This document shows positions 1 to 7,909 of a stretch of DNA of 10,657 nt, in pieces (the stretch's first letter is position 1; each line of letters opens with the position of its first letter). The position numbers and the translations under genes are program-made. The notes under the pieces are model-generated. The model had not been told where the DNA came from. It worked only from the letters and a program-made list of their open reading frames with translations, and made no database searches. Origin of the DNA: Bordetella parapertussis (lineage in GTDB: Bacteria > Pseudomonadota > Gammaproteobacteria > Burkholderiales > SG8-41); contig CAMBSS010000141.1 in NCBI GenBank assembly GCA_945870465.1, forward strand, positions 1-10,657, given 5' to 3'.

Positions 1-439
1 CGAGCGTGCGCGGATCGGCGTAGCCGAATATCTCTGCTGACAAGAGGCCCACTACGCTCGCCACGCGATAACAGTAGAGCTTCAGCGCGGCGAAGTCCGC
101 GTAGCGATGCTGCGTGAGGTCCATCTCCATGCCGTCTATGATTTCCAGCAATCTGGTCTGCGGCAGATTGAAAGGGGTCACCACGTTTGTCAGCGCTTGT
201 GCGACCGGATGGCGGGCGGTGCCGGCATATAGTGCTGCGACTTCGGTGCGCCACCAGGCGAGCTTGGTGCGCGCGATGTCGACGTCGGTGCATTCATCGA
301 CGACATCATCGACCTCGCGGCAAAACGCGTACAGCGCGGTGATTGCGCGCCGCCGTGCGGGCGGCAGAAACAGAAAGCTGTAGTAAAAGCTCGAGCCGCT
401 TTGCGAGGCTTTTTGCTGGCAGTATTGGTCGGGAGTCAC
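1..439 (-). CDS. hpnD: Presqualene diphosphate synthase HpnD (5' part, runs off the window)
   Basis: Head-to-head prenyl synthase that condenses two farnesyl diphosphates to presqualene diphosphate, the first committed step of the HpnC/D/E route to squalene and hopanoids. The minus strand is open from a GTG at 439 to the window edge, giving 146 residues. The protein opens TPDQYCQQKASQSGSSFYYS and carries the first aspartate-rich, Mg2+-diphosphate-binding motif DDVVDE at residues 44-49. LWWR-type (AWWRTEV) and GMEMDLTQHRY segments of the squalene/phytoene synthase fold follow. The second Asp motif and the C-terminus lie outside the window. GTG is chosen because the homologous N-terminus begins there and the only codons between it and the in-frame stop at 467-469 offer no ATG. 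No clear Shine-Dalgarno is visible. The gene starts 27 bp after hpnC, so the two probably share a transcript and may be translationally linked. Confidence 0.93.
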   Translation of the reverse strand, partial: MTPDQYCQQKASQSGSSFYYSFLFLPPARRRAITALYAFCREVDDVVDECTDVDIARTKLAWWRTEVAALYAGTARHPVAQALTNVVTPFNLPQTRLLEIIDGMEMDLTQHRYADFAALKLYCYRVASVVGLLSAEIFGYADPRTL

Positions 440-445
440 GGCTGC

Positions 446-470
446 GCGGGATTCAGGGTGCGGGATTCAG
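446..470. repeat. 11-bp direct repeat with 14-bp period between hpnC and hpnD
   Basis: GCGGGATTCAG occurs exactly at 446-456 and again at 460-470, a period of 14 bp (two heptamers). Read in the gene direction this is two CTGAATC motifs. The first contains the hpnC stop codon (467-469) and the second lies just before the hpnD GTG. The same CTGAATC heptamer is tandemly repeated after fabI at the other end of the window. Confidence 0.7.
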
Positions 471-1279
471 CGGAGAGAAAACGTGCGGGCGAACATCATT
501 ATCCAATCGCCGGAGCGTAGCACGGGCCGGCGGCGAAACACGTCGTATCCCGCGTTTTCGATTTTGGCGAGTATGCGTTCGCCGCCGGCGATGATCATGC
601 GCATTTCCAGTCCGAGGCGCCCGCCGAGCACACGGCCGAGCGGCGCGCCGTCGAGCAACATGCGGCGCGTGCGTCCGACCTCGAACGCCATGAATGCGCG
701 CCACGCGTCATTCGCCTCCTGGGCGGCGATTTGCGTTTCGCTGATATGGTAGCGGGCGAGTTCGTCCTGCGGCATGTAGATGCGTCCGTTCGCGTAATCG
801 ATGGCGATGTCCTGCAGAAAATTGATGATTTGCAGGGCCGAGCAGATGTTGTCCGACCACGCGTTGTTTCGCGGCGTTGCGGCGCCGTAGAGTTCGAGCA
901 GCAGCCGTCCGACCGGGTTGGCGGAGCGCCGGCAGTAGTCGAGCACGTCGGCGAGATCGGCGTAGCGTTTTTTGGTGACGTCCTGCGCGAATGCCGACAG
1001 CAGGTCGTGGAACAGGCTGATGGTTAAACGTTGCTGCGCGATCATCGGCGCCAATTCCTGGAAGAGCGCGGCATGCGGCTGCGCGCCGCTCTCTATGCGG
1101 CGCAATTCATCGCCGAAGCCGGCGAGCAGGTCGAGTCTTTCGCGGTCCGGCAAATCGCCTTCGTCGGCGAAATCGTCGGCCGTGCGCGCGAAGCGGTAGA
1201 TGAGTTCTACCGGTTTGCGCAAACGCGCCGGCAATAGCACCGACGCAACAGGAAAATTTTCGTAGTGGTCGATACTCAC
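467..1279 (-). CDS. hpnC: Squalene synthase family protein HpnC (hydroxysqualene synthase)
   Basis: Squalene/phytoene synthase-fold enzyme. By family knowledge HpnC converts presqualene diphosphate made by HpnD to hydroxysqualene, which HpnE reduces to squalene. From the GTG at 1279 it is 270 residues and begins SIDHYENFPVASVLLPARLR, the typical HpnC opening. The first Asp-rich motif is DDFADE (residues 35-40). The second is NFLQDIAIDYANGR with D157 and D161, followed by RIYMP. The frame extends to an ATG at 1336, which would add 19 residues (MTCVIPLSRC...) that do not look like the family, so I prefer the GTG. Neither start has a convincing Shine-Dalgarno, so the choice rests on homology. 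It is first of the hpnC-hpnD pair and divergent from tRNA-Leu, with a TATAAT on its strand at 1370-1375. HpnC and HpnD are distinguished here by the HYENF versus TPDQYCQQKA N-termini. Confidence 0.9.
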   Translation of the reverse strand: MSIDHYENFPVASVLLPARLRKPVELIYRFARTADDFADEGDLPDRERLDLLAGFGDELRRIESGAQPHAALFQELAPMIAQQRLTISLFHDLLSAFAQDVTKKRYADLADVLDYCRRSANPVGRLLLELYGAATPRNNAWSDNICSALQIINFLQDIAIDYANGRIYMPQDELARYHISETQIAAQEANDAWRAFMAFEVGRTRRMLLDGAPLGRVLGGRLGLEMRMIIAGGERILAKIENAGYDVFRRRPVLRSGDWIMMFARTFSLR

Positions 1280-1353
1280 GCAAGTTGCCGGGAAACGACC
1301 GGTATTACAACGGCTTAACGGGATTACGCACGTCATTCGGCCGGTATTCGAAG

Positions 1354-1382
1354 CTGACGAGCGACGGTAATTATATTACAAT
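1354..1382 (+). promoter_or_regulatory. Sigma70-type promoter of tRNA-Leu (and probably tig)
   Basis: CTGACG at 1354-1359 (4 of 6 to TTGACA), a 17-bp spacer and TACAAT at 1377-1382 (5 of 6 to TATAAT). Transcription would begin around 1389-1390, just before the mature tRNA 5' end at 1392. No terminator is visible between the tRNA and tig, so the promoter may also serve tig-clpP. Confidence 0.6.
1370..1375 (-). promoter_or_regulatory. Candidate -10 element for hpnC-hpnD
   Basis: A perfect TATAAT reads on the minus strand at 1375-1370, within the spacer of the divergent tRNA-Leu promoter. The sequence 17 bp upstream (CTTTCG, inside the tRNA gene) is a poor -35, so only the -10 is supported. Transcription would start near 1363, upstream of both possible hpnC starts. 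Confidence 0.35.
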
Positions 1383-1391
1383 CAAAGCGTT

Positions 1392-1476
<85 letters not shown>

Positions 1477-1537
1477 CTATCGGTTTCGTCGAATGTTCAT
1501 GGCATAAACGTGCAATCAGCAAGGAACTCAGGAAGAA

Positions 1538-2848
1538 ATGATGGCGGCAACTTTGGAAAATATCAGTCAGCTCGAGCGGCGTCTTAACATTTCGCTGCCT
1601 TCTCAGGAAATCGACAGCGAGGTGCAGACGCGTCTCAAGCAGCTCGCGCGCAACGTCAAGATGCACGGCTTTCGTCCCGGCAAGGTGCCGCTGAAAGTCG
1701 TCGCGCAGCAGTACGAAGACCAGGTGCGGCGCGAAGTGCTGGGCGACGCCCTGCAGAAAAGTTTCGGCGACGCGGTGCGCGCGCAGAACCTGAAAGTGGC
1801 CGGCTACCCGCGCTTCGAGCCCAAGGGTGAGTTGGGCAGCGTTGCGCAGGTCGAATTCAGCGCGACCTTTGAGATCTATCCGGAAGTCACGGCCAGCGAC
1901 ATGAGCAAAGTCGTGATCAAGCGGCCGCTGACGACTGTCAGCGAAGCCGAAGTCGACAAGACGCTGGAGATCATGCGCAAACAGCGCGCGACCTACAGTA
2001 CTGTCACACGGCCGGCGGCGCTGGGCGACAAGGTCACCATCGATTTTGTCGGCAAAACCGACGGCAAGGAGTTCGAAGGCGGCAAAGGCGACGACTTCGC
2101 GCTGACGCTCGGCGAAGGCCGCTTCCTCAAGGATTTCGAGAATGAGGTCGTAGGTCTCAGCGCAGGGGCTTCCAAGGTATTTGAAATACGCTTTCCGGAA
2201 GACTATCATGGGAAAGAATTAGCGGGAAAAACCGCTACTTTCGACGTAAAGTTAAAGCAGGTTTCAGGGGCGCAGCTGCCGCCGGTCGATGCTGATTTCG
2301 CAAAGGCGCTGGGGGTGGCGGATGGCAACCTGGAAACGATGCGCAAAGAGGTTCGCGAGAATCTCGAGCGCGAAGTAAAGCGCCGCATCAGCGCCCGCGT
2401 GAAAGACCAGATCATGCAGGCGCTGATCGACACCACCAAGGTGGACGTGCCGAAGTCGCTGGTGGAGCTTGAAATCGAGCGCATGCAGGGCGCGGCACAG
2501 CAGGACCTGGAAGCGCGCGGGTTGAAGGGGCAGAACATGCAACTGCCGCGCGATTTGTTCGAGCAGCAGGCGCAACGGCGCGTGACGCTGGGCCTGATAC
2601 TGGCGGAAGTGGTAAAGGCGCACGCGTTGCAGGCCAAGCCTGAGCAGGTGCGGGCGATGGTTGAAGAGCAGGCGCAAAGTTACGAGCAGCCCGAGCAGGT
2701 GGTTAAGTGGTATTACCAGTCGCCTGAGCGGTTGCGTGAGATTGAGTCCATGGTGGTCGAGGAAAACGTCGTCACCTGGGCGCAGGCGACCGCGCAAGTT
2801 GAAGACAAAGCGACCGATTTCGACGAATTGATGGGGAACAGCAAATGA
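1538..2848 (+). CDS. tig: Trigger factor, ribosome-associated chaperone
   Basis: Cytosolic ATP-independent chaperone that docks at the ribosomal exit tunnel and shields nascent chains. At 436 residues it has the usual family length. The N-terminal ribosome-binding domain contains the signature GFRPGKVP at residues 44-51. The FKBP-type prolyl isomerase domain starts near residue 163 ([20 protein letters not shown]) and ends near 245. The rest is the helical C-terminal chaperone domain. Two adjacent ATGs exist (1538 and 1541). The Shine-Dalgarno AGGAAG at 1530-1535 is 2 nt from the first and 5 nt from the second, so initiation may favour the second and give a protein one residue shorter. The last codon and stop overlap the clpP start (ATGA), a sign of translational coupling. 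It sits in the common bacterial order tig-clpP-clpX-lon. Confidence 0.98.
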   Translation: MMAATLENISQLERRLNISLPSQEIDSEVQTRLKQLARNVKMHGFRPGKVPLKVVAQQYEDQVRREVLGDALQKSFGDAVRAQNLKVAGYPRFEPKGELGSVAQVEFSATFEIYPEVTASDMSKVVIKRPLTTVSEAEVDKTLEIMRKQRATYSTVTRPAALGDKVTIDFVGKTDGKEFEGGKGDDFALTLGEGRFLKDFENEVVGLSAGASKVFEIRFPEDYHGKELAGKTATFDVKLKQVSGAQLPPVDADFAKALGVADGNLETMRKEVRENLEREVKRRISARVKDQIMQALIDTTKVDVPKSLVELEIERMQGAAQQDLEARGLKGQNMQLPRDLFEQQAQRRVTLGLILAEVVKAHALQAKPEQVRAMVEEQAQSYEQPEQVVKWYYQSPERLREIESMVVEENVVTWAQATAQVEDKATDFDELMGNSK

Positions 2849-3486
2849 TGCAGCCGAACTGGCAGCGCACGAACATGGAACCGCAGGGGCTCGGCTTGAT
2901 CCCGATGGTGATCGAGCAAAGCGGCCGCGGCGAGCGCGCTTACGACATTTATTCGCGCTTGTTGAAGGAGCGCGTGGTGTTCCTCGTCGGCCCGGTGACG
3001 GAAGTGACGGCCAACGTCATCGTCGCCCAGTTGCTGTTTCTGGAGTCCGACAACCCCGACAAGGACATCTCGTTCTACATCAACTCGCCGGGCGGGTCGG
3101 TGTCGGCGGGGCTCGCCATTTACGACACGATGCAGTTCATCAAGCCCGACGTTTCGACCCTGTGCGTAGGCCAGGCGGCGAGCATGGGTGCGTTGCTGCT
3201 GACGGCGGGTGCCAAGGGCAAACGCTTCTGCCTGCCCAATTCGCGCGTGATGATTCATCAGCCGATGGGCGGTTTCCAGGGCCAGGCCTCGGATATCGAA
3301 ATCCACGCCAAGGAAATCCTGTTTCTAAAAGGCAAACTGAACGAGATCATGGCCAAGCACAGCGGCCAGACGATCGATACCGTCGAAAAAGATACCGATC
3401 GCGACAATTTTTTGTCCGCCGATCAGGCAGTAATTTACGGTTTGGTCGATAAAGTGCTGGTGAACAGAACAGAAACCGCGAAATAA
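2845..3486 (+). CDS. clpP: ATP-dependent Clp protease proteolytic subunit ClpP
   Basis: Serine peptidase that forms the tetradecameric barrel in which substrates delivered by ClpX are cut. At 213 residues it has normal length. The catalytic triad is visible: Ser113 in GQAASMG, His138 in MIHQPMGG and Asp187 in DTDRDNF, with the same spacing as the E. coli enzyme. The oxyanion-side motif SPGGSV (residues 81-86) and the head-domain segment [17 protein letters not shown] are intact. The start overlaps the tig stop by 4 bp, and a GGGGAA at 2833-2838 is 6 nt upstream. Here too a second ATG follows at once (2848). Another in-frame ATG at 2875 ([10 protein letters not shown]) lacks a ribosome site. 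The N-terminal residues before [12 protein letters not shown] would be the short propeptide/axial-loop region. The next gene, clpX, encodes its unfoldase partner. Confidence 0.98.
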   Translation: MMQPNWQRTNMEPQGLGLIPMVIEQSGRGERAYDIYSRLLKERVVFLVGPVTEVTANVIVAQLLFLESDNPDKDISFYINSPGGSVSAGLAIYDTMQFIKPDVSTLCVGQAASMGALLLTAGAKGKRFCLPNSRVMIHQPMGGFQGQASDIEIHAKEILFLKGKLNEIMAKHSGQTIDTVEKDTDRDNFLSADQAVIYGLVDKVLVNRTETAK

Positions 3487-3521
3487 TGTCCTACAATACG
3501 GGCCAATAAGGAAATAATCGT

Positions 3522-4787
3522 ATGTCAGACAAGATCGGCGGCGAAAAACTGCTCTATTGCTCGTTTTGCGGCAAGAGCCAGCACGAAGTACGCAAGCTCA
3601 TCGCGGGTCCGTCGGTATTCATCTGCGATGAATGCATCGAGCTGTGCAACGACATCATCCGCGAGGAAACCCAGGGCGAGCACGGCACCAAGGGCGCCAA
3701 GTCCGATCTGCCGGTGCCGCACGAAATCCGCGAGATTCTCGACCAATATGTAATCGGCCAGGACCTGGCGAAGAAAATCCTGTCGGTCGCCGTCTACAAC
3801 CACTACAAGCGGCTGAAGAACCTGACCAAGAACGACGAGGTCGAACTCGCCAAGAGCAATATCCTGCTGGTGGGGCCGACCGGTTCGGGCAAGACGTTGC
3901 TCGCGCAGACGCTGGCGCGGCTGTTGAACGTGCCGTTCGTGATGGCGGATGCCACCACGCTGACCGAAGCCGGCTATGTCGGCGAGGACGTCGAAAACAT
4001 CATCCAGAAGCTGCTGCAGAAATGCGACTACGACGTCGAGAAGGCGCAGCGCGGCATCGTTTATATCGACGAAATCGACAAGATTTCACGCAAGTCCGAC
4101 AACCCGTCGATTACGCGTGACGTCTCGGGCGAGGGCGTGCAGCAGGCGCTGCTGAAGCTGATCGAAGGCACGATAGCCTCGGTGCCCCCGCAGGGCGGCC
4201 GCAAGCACCCGAATCAGGAATTCGTGCAGGTTGATACCACCAATATCCTTTTCATCTGCGGCGGCGCTTTCGACGGCCTCGACAAGGTGATACGCGCGCG
4301 CTCGGAAAAAGGCGGCATCGGTTTTGGCGCGGAAGTGAAAAGCCGCGACAACCGCAAGGACGCCACCAAGGTCCTGCGCGGCGTGCAGCCCGAAGACCTG
4401 ATCAAGTACGGCCTGATCCCGGAGTTCGTCGGCCGCCTGCCGGTGGTGGCGACGCTGGAGGAGCTCGACGAAGTCGCGCTGATCCAGATACTCACCGAGC
4501 CGAAGAACGCGCTCTTGAAGCAGTATCAGAAAATGTTTTCGATGGAAGGCGTCGAACTCGAAGTGCGCGACGCCGCATTGAAAGCAGTATCGCGCAAGGC
4601 GCTGGAGCGCAAGACCGGCGCGCGCGGGCTGCGTTCGATCCTTGAGCAGACCTTGCTCGACACCATGTTCGACCTGCCGTCGCTCGACAACGTGATTAAA
4701 GTGGTGGTCGACGAAGGTTCAATCGGCACAGATACGCGTCCTATCCTCATCTATTCCGACCAACCCAAGGTGGCGGGTTCGGTATAA
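3522..4787 (+). CDS. clpX: ATP-dependent Clp protease ATP-binding subunit ClpX
   Basis: Hexameric AAA+ unfoldase that recognises substrates and threads them into ClpP. The protein is 421 residues. The N-terminal zinc-binding domain has Cys13, Cys16, Cys35 and Cys38. The AAA+ module shows Walker A GPTGSGKT (118-125), Walker B IVYIDE (179-184), the pore-1 loop GYVG (151-154) and the RKH loop (227-229). It also shows the arginine-finger region PEFVGRLP (300-307) and the sensor-2 segment GARGLR (366-371). The IGF tripeptide (266-268) that docks onto ClpP is present, matching the ClpP encoded 35 bp upstream. Shine-Dalgarno TAAGGAA at 3507-3513 lies 8 nt before the ATG. No promoter is evident in the short gap, so it is probably read with tig-clpP. 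The stop codon lies within a TATAAT string (4783-4788) that could be a fortuitous -10. Confidence 0.98.
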   Translation: MSDKIGGEKLLYCSFCGKSQHEVRKLIAGPSVFICDECIELCNDIIREETQGEHGTKGAKSDLPVPHEIREILDQYVIGQDLAKKILSVAVYNHYKRLKNLTKNDEVELAKSNILLVGPTGSGKTLLAQTLARLLNVPFVMADATTLTEAGYVGEDVENIIQKLLQKCDYDVEKAQRGIVYIDEIDKISRKSDNPSITRDVSGEGVQQALLKLIEGTIASVPPQGGRKHPNQEFVQVDTTNILFICGGAFDGLDKVIRARSEKGGIGFGAEVKSRDNRKDATKVLRGVQPEDLIKYGLIPEFVGRLPVVATLEELDEVALIQILTEPKNALLKQYQKMFSMEGVELEVRDAALKAVSRKALERKTGARGLRSILEQTLLDTMFDLPSLDNVIKVVVDEGSIGTDTRPILIYSDQPKVAGSV

Positions 4788-4799
4788 TCTTACGCATGG

Positions 4800-4837
4800 A
4801 CCTTCCCCCCGCGCCTGACTACGCCGCGAGGGGAGGT
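4800..4837 (+). terminator. Terminator-like hairpin after clpX
   Basis: 4800-4813 pairs with 4825-4837 (ACCT, CCCC and CGCG blocks) with one bulged T and one C/A mismatch around an 11-nt loop. Only TTTA follows, so termination would be weak or Rho-assisted. It separates clpX from the lon promoter. Confidence 0.4.
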
Positions 4838-4845
4838 TTACACTG

Positions 4846-4873
4846 CTTGAATTGCCGGGGCTTGCCCCAACAT
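4846..4873 (+). promoter_or_regulatory. Sigma32-type (heat shock) promoter of lon
   Basis: CTTGAA at 4846-4851, a 13-nt spacer and CCCCAACAT at 4865-4873 closely follow the RpoH pattern (CTTGAA, then CCCCAT-type -10). E. coli lon also carries an RpoH promoter of this kind. The spacer and -10 contain a perfect GGGGC-TT-GCCCC dyad (4857-4868). The lon ATG is 67 bp beyond the -10. Confidence 0.65.
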
Positions 4874-4940
4874 ATTCTTTGTATTGCTAATTTTGTACGC
4901 ATTTTGTTCCCATTTCCGTTTCTCTATCAGGTAAAACCAC

Positions 4941-7358
4941 ATGTCCATTGCCAATGACCCGCTGACGAATATGGTGCAACTGCCGCTATTGCCCTTGCGC
5001 GACGTGGTGGTATTCCCGCATATGGTCATTCCGCTCTTCGTCGGGCGCCCGAAATCCATCAAGGCGCTTGAAACCGCGATGGAAGCGGGCAAGAGCATCG
5101 TGCTGATCGCGCAGAAATCGGCCGCCAAGGACGAGCCCGCGCCGGAAGACCTTTACTCGATAGGCACGCTCGCCAATATTCTGCAAATGCTCAAACTGCC
5201 CGATGGCACGGTCAAAGTGCTGGTCGAGGGCAGCCAGCGCGCGCACATCGACCAGGTCATGGATGCGACGACGCACTTCACGGTCGAAGCCACGCCGATC
5301 GCGGCGGACAACGAAATCACCGCCGAAGTCGAAGCCATGCGCCGCACGCTGGTCGCGCAATTCGACCAGTACGTGAAACTGAACAAGAAAATCCCGCCGG
5401 AAATCCTGACGTCGCTGTCGGGCATCGACGAGCCGGGCCGGCTGGCCGACACCATAGCCGCGCACCTGCCGCTGAAACTCGAGCAAAAACAGGAAGTGCT
5501 CGAAATGATTGCCGCCAAAAAGCGGCTCGAGCACCTGCTCACGCTGATCGAAGGCGAACTCGACATCCTGCAGGTGGAAAAGCGCATCCGCGGCCGCGTC
5601 AAGCGCCAGATGGAAAAAAGCCAGCGCGAGTACTACCTGAACGAGCAGGTCAAGGCGATCCAGAAGGAGCTGGGCGAGCTCGAAGAGGGCGCCGATCTCG
5701 ACGACATGGAAAAGCGCATCAAGACCGCGCACATGCCGAAAGACGCGCGCAAGAAAGCCGAAACAGAGTTCAAAAAGCTGCGCCTGATGTCGCCGATGTC
5801 GGCGGAGGCGACGGTCGTGCGCAACTACATCGACGCCATCGTGTCGCTGCCGTGGAAGAAAAAAAGCAAGATCAGCACCGATCTCGTCAAAGCCGAAGCC
5901 GTGCTCGACGAAGACCACTACGGGCTGGAGAAGGTCAAGGAACGCATCGTCGAGTACCTCGCCGTGCAGCAGCGCGTGGACAAGATGAAAGCGCCTATCC
6001 TGTGCCTGGTCGGCGCGCCGGGCGTGGGCAAGACCTCGCTGGGCCAGTCGATCGCGCGGGCGACCAACCGCAAATTTGTGCGCATGTCGCTGGGCGGCGT
6101 GCGTGACGAGGCAGAGATCCGCGGTCATCGCCGCACCTACATTGGTTCGATGCCCGGCAAAATCCTGCAGAACATGACCAAGGTCGCAGTGCGCAATCCG
6201 CTGTTTCTGCTCGACGAAGTCGACAAGATGGGCATGGATTTTCGCGGCGACCCCGCGAGCGCGCTGCTCGAAGTGCTCGATCCCGAGCAGAACCACACTT
6301 TCGTCGACCACTACATCGAAGTCGAGTACGACCTGTCGGACGTAATGTTCGTGGCGACCGCCAACACGCTGAACATTCCGCCCGCGCTGCTGGACCGCAT
6401 GGAGGTGATACGCCTGTCGGGTTACACCGAAGACGAGAAAGTGCATATCGCGACCCATCACCTGCTGCCCAAGCAGATGAAGAACCACGGGCTGAAGCCG
6501 GAAGAGATAGTTGTTTCGGAAAGCGCCGTGCGCGACATAATCCGCTATTACTCGCGTGAAGCCGGCGTGCGCAGTGTCGAGCGCGAAGTCTCCAAGATCT
6601 GCCGCAAGGTGGTCAAGATGCTGGTCGTGCGCAAGGGCGAGAAGGCCGTGCGCAAGGTCGCCGTCAACGCGCGCAATCTCGACAAGTTCCTGGGCGTGCG
6701 CAGGTACACTTTCGGGCTCGCCGAGAAAAACAACCAGGTCGGTCAGGTCACCGGTCTGGCGTGGACGGAAGTCGGCGGCGAACTGCTGACGATAGAAAGC
6801 GCGGTCATGCCGGGCAAGGGCAAGACGATCACCACCGGCAAGCTCGGCGAAGTGATGCAGGAATCGATACAGGCCGCGTTATCGGTGGTACGCAGCCGCT
6901 CGCGCCGGCTCGGCATCGCCGAAGACTTCTACCAGAAGAACGACATCCACATTCACTTGCCCGAGGGCGCCACGCCGAAAGACGGCCCCAGCGCGGGTAT
7001 CGGCATTTGCACCGCGATGGTGTCGTGCTTTACGGGCATTCCGGTGCGCGCCGACGTTGCGATGACCGGCGAGATCACTTTGCGCGGCGAAGTGCTGCCG
7101 ATCGGCGGTCTGAAAGAGAAGCTGCTGGCAGCGCATCGCGGCGGCATCAAGACCGTGCTGATCCCGCAGGAGAACGTTAAGGACCTCGCGGAAATACCTG
7201 ACAACATTAAAAACCGGCTCGATATCCATCCGGTGAAGTGGATCGATCAGGTGCTGGAAATGGCGCTCGAGCGCAAGCCCGAAGCACTTGCGGACAAGCC
7301 TGAAGTTGCACCTGTGCCGGCGGTGGAGCAACCGGCCGCGCCTGCAATCAAACACTGA
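4941..7358 (+). CDS. lon: ATP-dependent Lon protease (LonA type)
   Basis: Soluble hexameric AAA+ serine protease that degrades misfolded and short-lived regulatory proteins. It has 805 residues. The N-terminal substrate-binding domain opens [20 protein letters not shown] (residues 13-32), followed by the coiled-coil linker with [10 protein letters not shown] (227-236). The AAA+ module shows Walker A GAPGVGKT (358-365) and Walker [10 protein letters not shown] (421-429). The C-terminal peptidase domain has catalytic Ser684 in GPSAG and Lys727 in GGLKEK. After the conserved end near residue 775 there is a Pro/Ala/Glu-rich tail of about 30 residues, which accounts for the length above E. coli Lon (784). 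The ATG at 4941 is preceded only by a weak CAGG (4928-4931). The start is supported by alignment to the family N-terminus. A sigma32-like promoter at 4846-4873 suggests heat induction independent of the clpX transcript. Confidence 0.98.
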   Translation: MSIANDPLTNMVQLPLLPLRDVVVFPHMVIPLFVGRPKSIKALETAMEAGKSIVLIAQKSAAKDEPAPEDLYSIGTLANILQMLKLPDGTVKVLVEGSQRAHIDQVMDATTHFTVEATPIAADNEITAEVEAMRRTLVAQFDQYVKLNKKIPPEILTSLSGIDEPGRLADTIAAHLPLKLEQKQEVLEMIAAKKRLEHLLTLIEGELDILQVEKRIRGRVKRQMEKSQREYYLNEQVKAIQKELGELEEGADLDDMEKRIKTAHMPKDARKKAETEFKKLRLMSPMSAEATVVRNYIDAIVSLPWKKKSKISTDLVKAEAVLDEDHYGLEKVKERIVEYLAVQQRVDKMKAPILCLVGAPGVGKTSLGQSIARATNRKFVRMSLGGVRDEAEIRGHRRTYIGSMPGKILQNMTKVAVRNPLFLLDEVDKMGMDFRGDPASALLEVLDPEQNHTFVDHYIEVEYDLSDVMFVATANTLNIPPALLDRMEVIRLSGYTEDEKVHIATHHLLPKQMKNHGLKPEEIVVSESAVRDIIRYYSREAGVRSVEREVSKICRKVVKMLVVRKGEKAVRKVAVNARNLDKFLGVRRYTFGLAEKNNQVGQVTGLAWTEVGGELLTIESAVMPGKGKTITTGKLGEVMQESIQAALSVVRSRSRRLGIAEDFYQKNDIHIHLPEGATPKDGPSAGIGICTAMVSCFTGIPVRADVAMTGEITLRGEVLPIGGLKEKLLAAHRGGIKTVLIPQENVKDLAEIPDNIKNRLDIHPVKWIDQVLEMALERKPEALADKPEVAPVPAVEQPAAPAIKH

Positions 7359-7390
7359 CGTGCGTGAGCGCAAGGTGGTGCGGAAATTGC

Positions 7391-7410
7391 GGTGTGACAA
7401 TTCGCACACC
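7391..7410. repeat. Interrupted palindrome in the lon-HU gap
   Basis: GGTGTG (7391-7396) and CACACC (7405-7410) form a dyad centred on AATT. It lies about 38 bp upstream of the -35 of the HU gene promoter. No T-run follows, so it is more like a protein-binding site than a terminator, but no regulator can be named. Confidence 0.4.
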
Positions 7411-7447
7411 ATGATTGAAATGATCGCCCGTAATTGCGGCCATTTGC

Positions 7448-7477
7448 TTGACACCGTGTTTTTGCGCTTGCTATAAA
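7448..7477 (+). promoter_or_regulatory. Strong sigma70-type promoter upstream of the HU gene
   Basis: Consensus TTGACA at 7448-7453, an 18-bp spacer and TATAAA at 7472-7477. Transcription should start near 7484. It is the best promoter match in the window and the only good one visible between lon and the HU gene. A terminator-like hairpin lies between it and the HU start. Confidence 0.7.
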
Positions 7478-7496
7478 TCATCTACAGGAACCCGGG

Positions 7497-7529
7497 CCCG
7501 GCATGGCGTAAAACGCGTGCCGGGTTTTT
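7497..7529 (+). terminator. Intrinsic terminator or attenuator before the HU gene
   Basis: CCCGGCA (7497-7503) pairs with TGCCGGG (7518-7524). Inside, GCGT pairs with ACGC around an AAA loop, and TTTTT (7525-7529) follows. It can end the lon transcript, but it also lies about 13 nt downstream of the predicted start from the 7448 promoter, so it could attenuate HU expression or produce a transcript of about 45 nt. Confidence 0.75.
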
Positions 7530-7572
7530 ACTCCTGCCTTAGGTTCACCTGTCGGCTGTATTCAATTTTAAA

Positions 7573-7579
7573 AAGGGAG
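7573..7579 (+). promoter_or_regulatory. Shine-Dalgarno fixing the GTG start of the HU gene
   Basis: AAGGGAG lies 4 nt before GTG at 7584. It supports GTG as the start. The family N-terminus MNKSELI agrees. Confidence 0.75.
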
Positions 7580-7583
7580 TTAC

Positions 7584-7856
7584 GTGAATAAATCGGAATT
7601 GATTGAAGCTATCGCGAAATCTGCCGATATCTCCAAAGCGTCCGCCGAGAAGGCGCTGGATGGGGCGTTGGGCGCGATCAAGGGCGCATTGAAAAAAGGC
7701 TCGAGCGTCACGTTGGTAGGGTTCGGCACTTTCAAGGTCGGCAAGCGCGCCGCGCGCACCGGGCGCAACCCGCGCACCGGCGAGGCGATCAAGATCAAGG
7801 CCGCCCGCGTGCCCAAGTTCAGTGCTGGCAAGGCGCTCAAAGATGCGGTAAACTAG
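7584..7856 (+). CDS. hupB: DNA-binding protein HU (HU-beta type)
   Basis: Small basic histone-like protein that binds and bends DNA as a dimer, shaping the nucleoid and assisting replication, repair and transcription. It is 90 residues, the canonical length. The N-terminal helical dimerisation part ([19 protein letters not shown]) is followed by the signature [18 protein letters not shown] (46-63). Pro63 sits at the beta-arm tip where HU intercalates into the minor groove, and the ending GKALKDAVN is typical. The start codon is GTG, supported by AAGGGAG 4 nt upstream. Placement directly after lon is common in proteobacteria and favours the hupB assignment over hupA or IHF. Residues typical of IHF subunits are absent. 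Expression probably depends on the promoter at 7448-7477 and on read-through of the hairpin at 7497-7529. Confidence 0.96.
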   Translation: MNKSELIEAIAKSADISKASAEKALDGALGAIKGALKKGSSVTLVGFGTFKVGKRAARTGRNPRTGEAIKIKAARVPKFSAGKALKDAVN

Positions 7857-7909
7857 CGTTAATTCAGTAGTCTGAAAGCCGTCTCAAAACAGTAGTCAAA
7901 AGATTACAC

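Noticed and set aside
114..1237. Several plus-strand open frames in the hpnD-hpnC region
   Set aside because: They are antisense to clear HpnD and HpnC coding sequence, and none has a family resemblance.
4783..4788. TATAAT overlapping the clpX stop codon as a vegetative lon promoter
   Set aside because: No acceptable -35 is found at 16-18 bp upstream, and a terminator-like hairpin lies just downstream. The hexamer is kept only as a note under clpX.
4986..6488. 500-codon minus-strand open frame inside lon
   Set aside because: It lies fully antisense to a well-conserved Lon coding region. It is rich in His, Arg, Leu and Val with no domain, as expected for a shadow frame in high-GC DNA.
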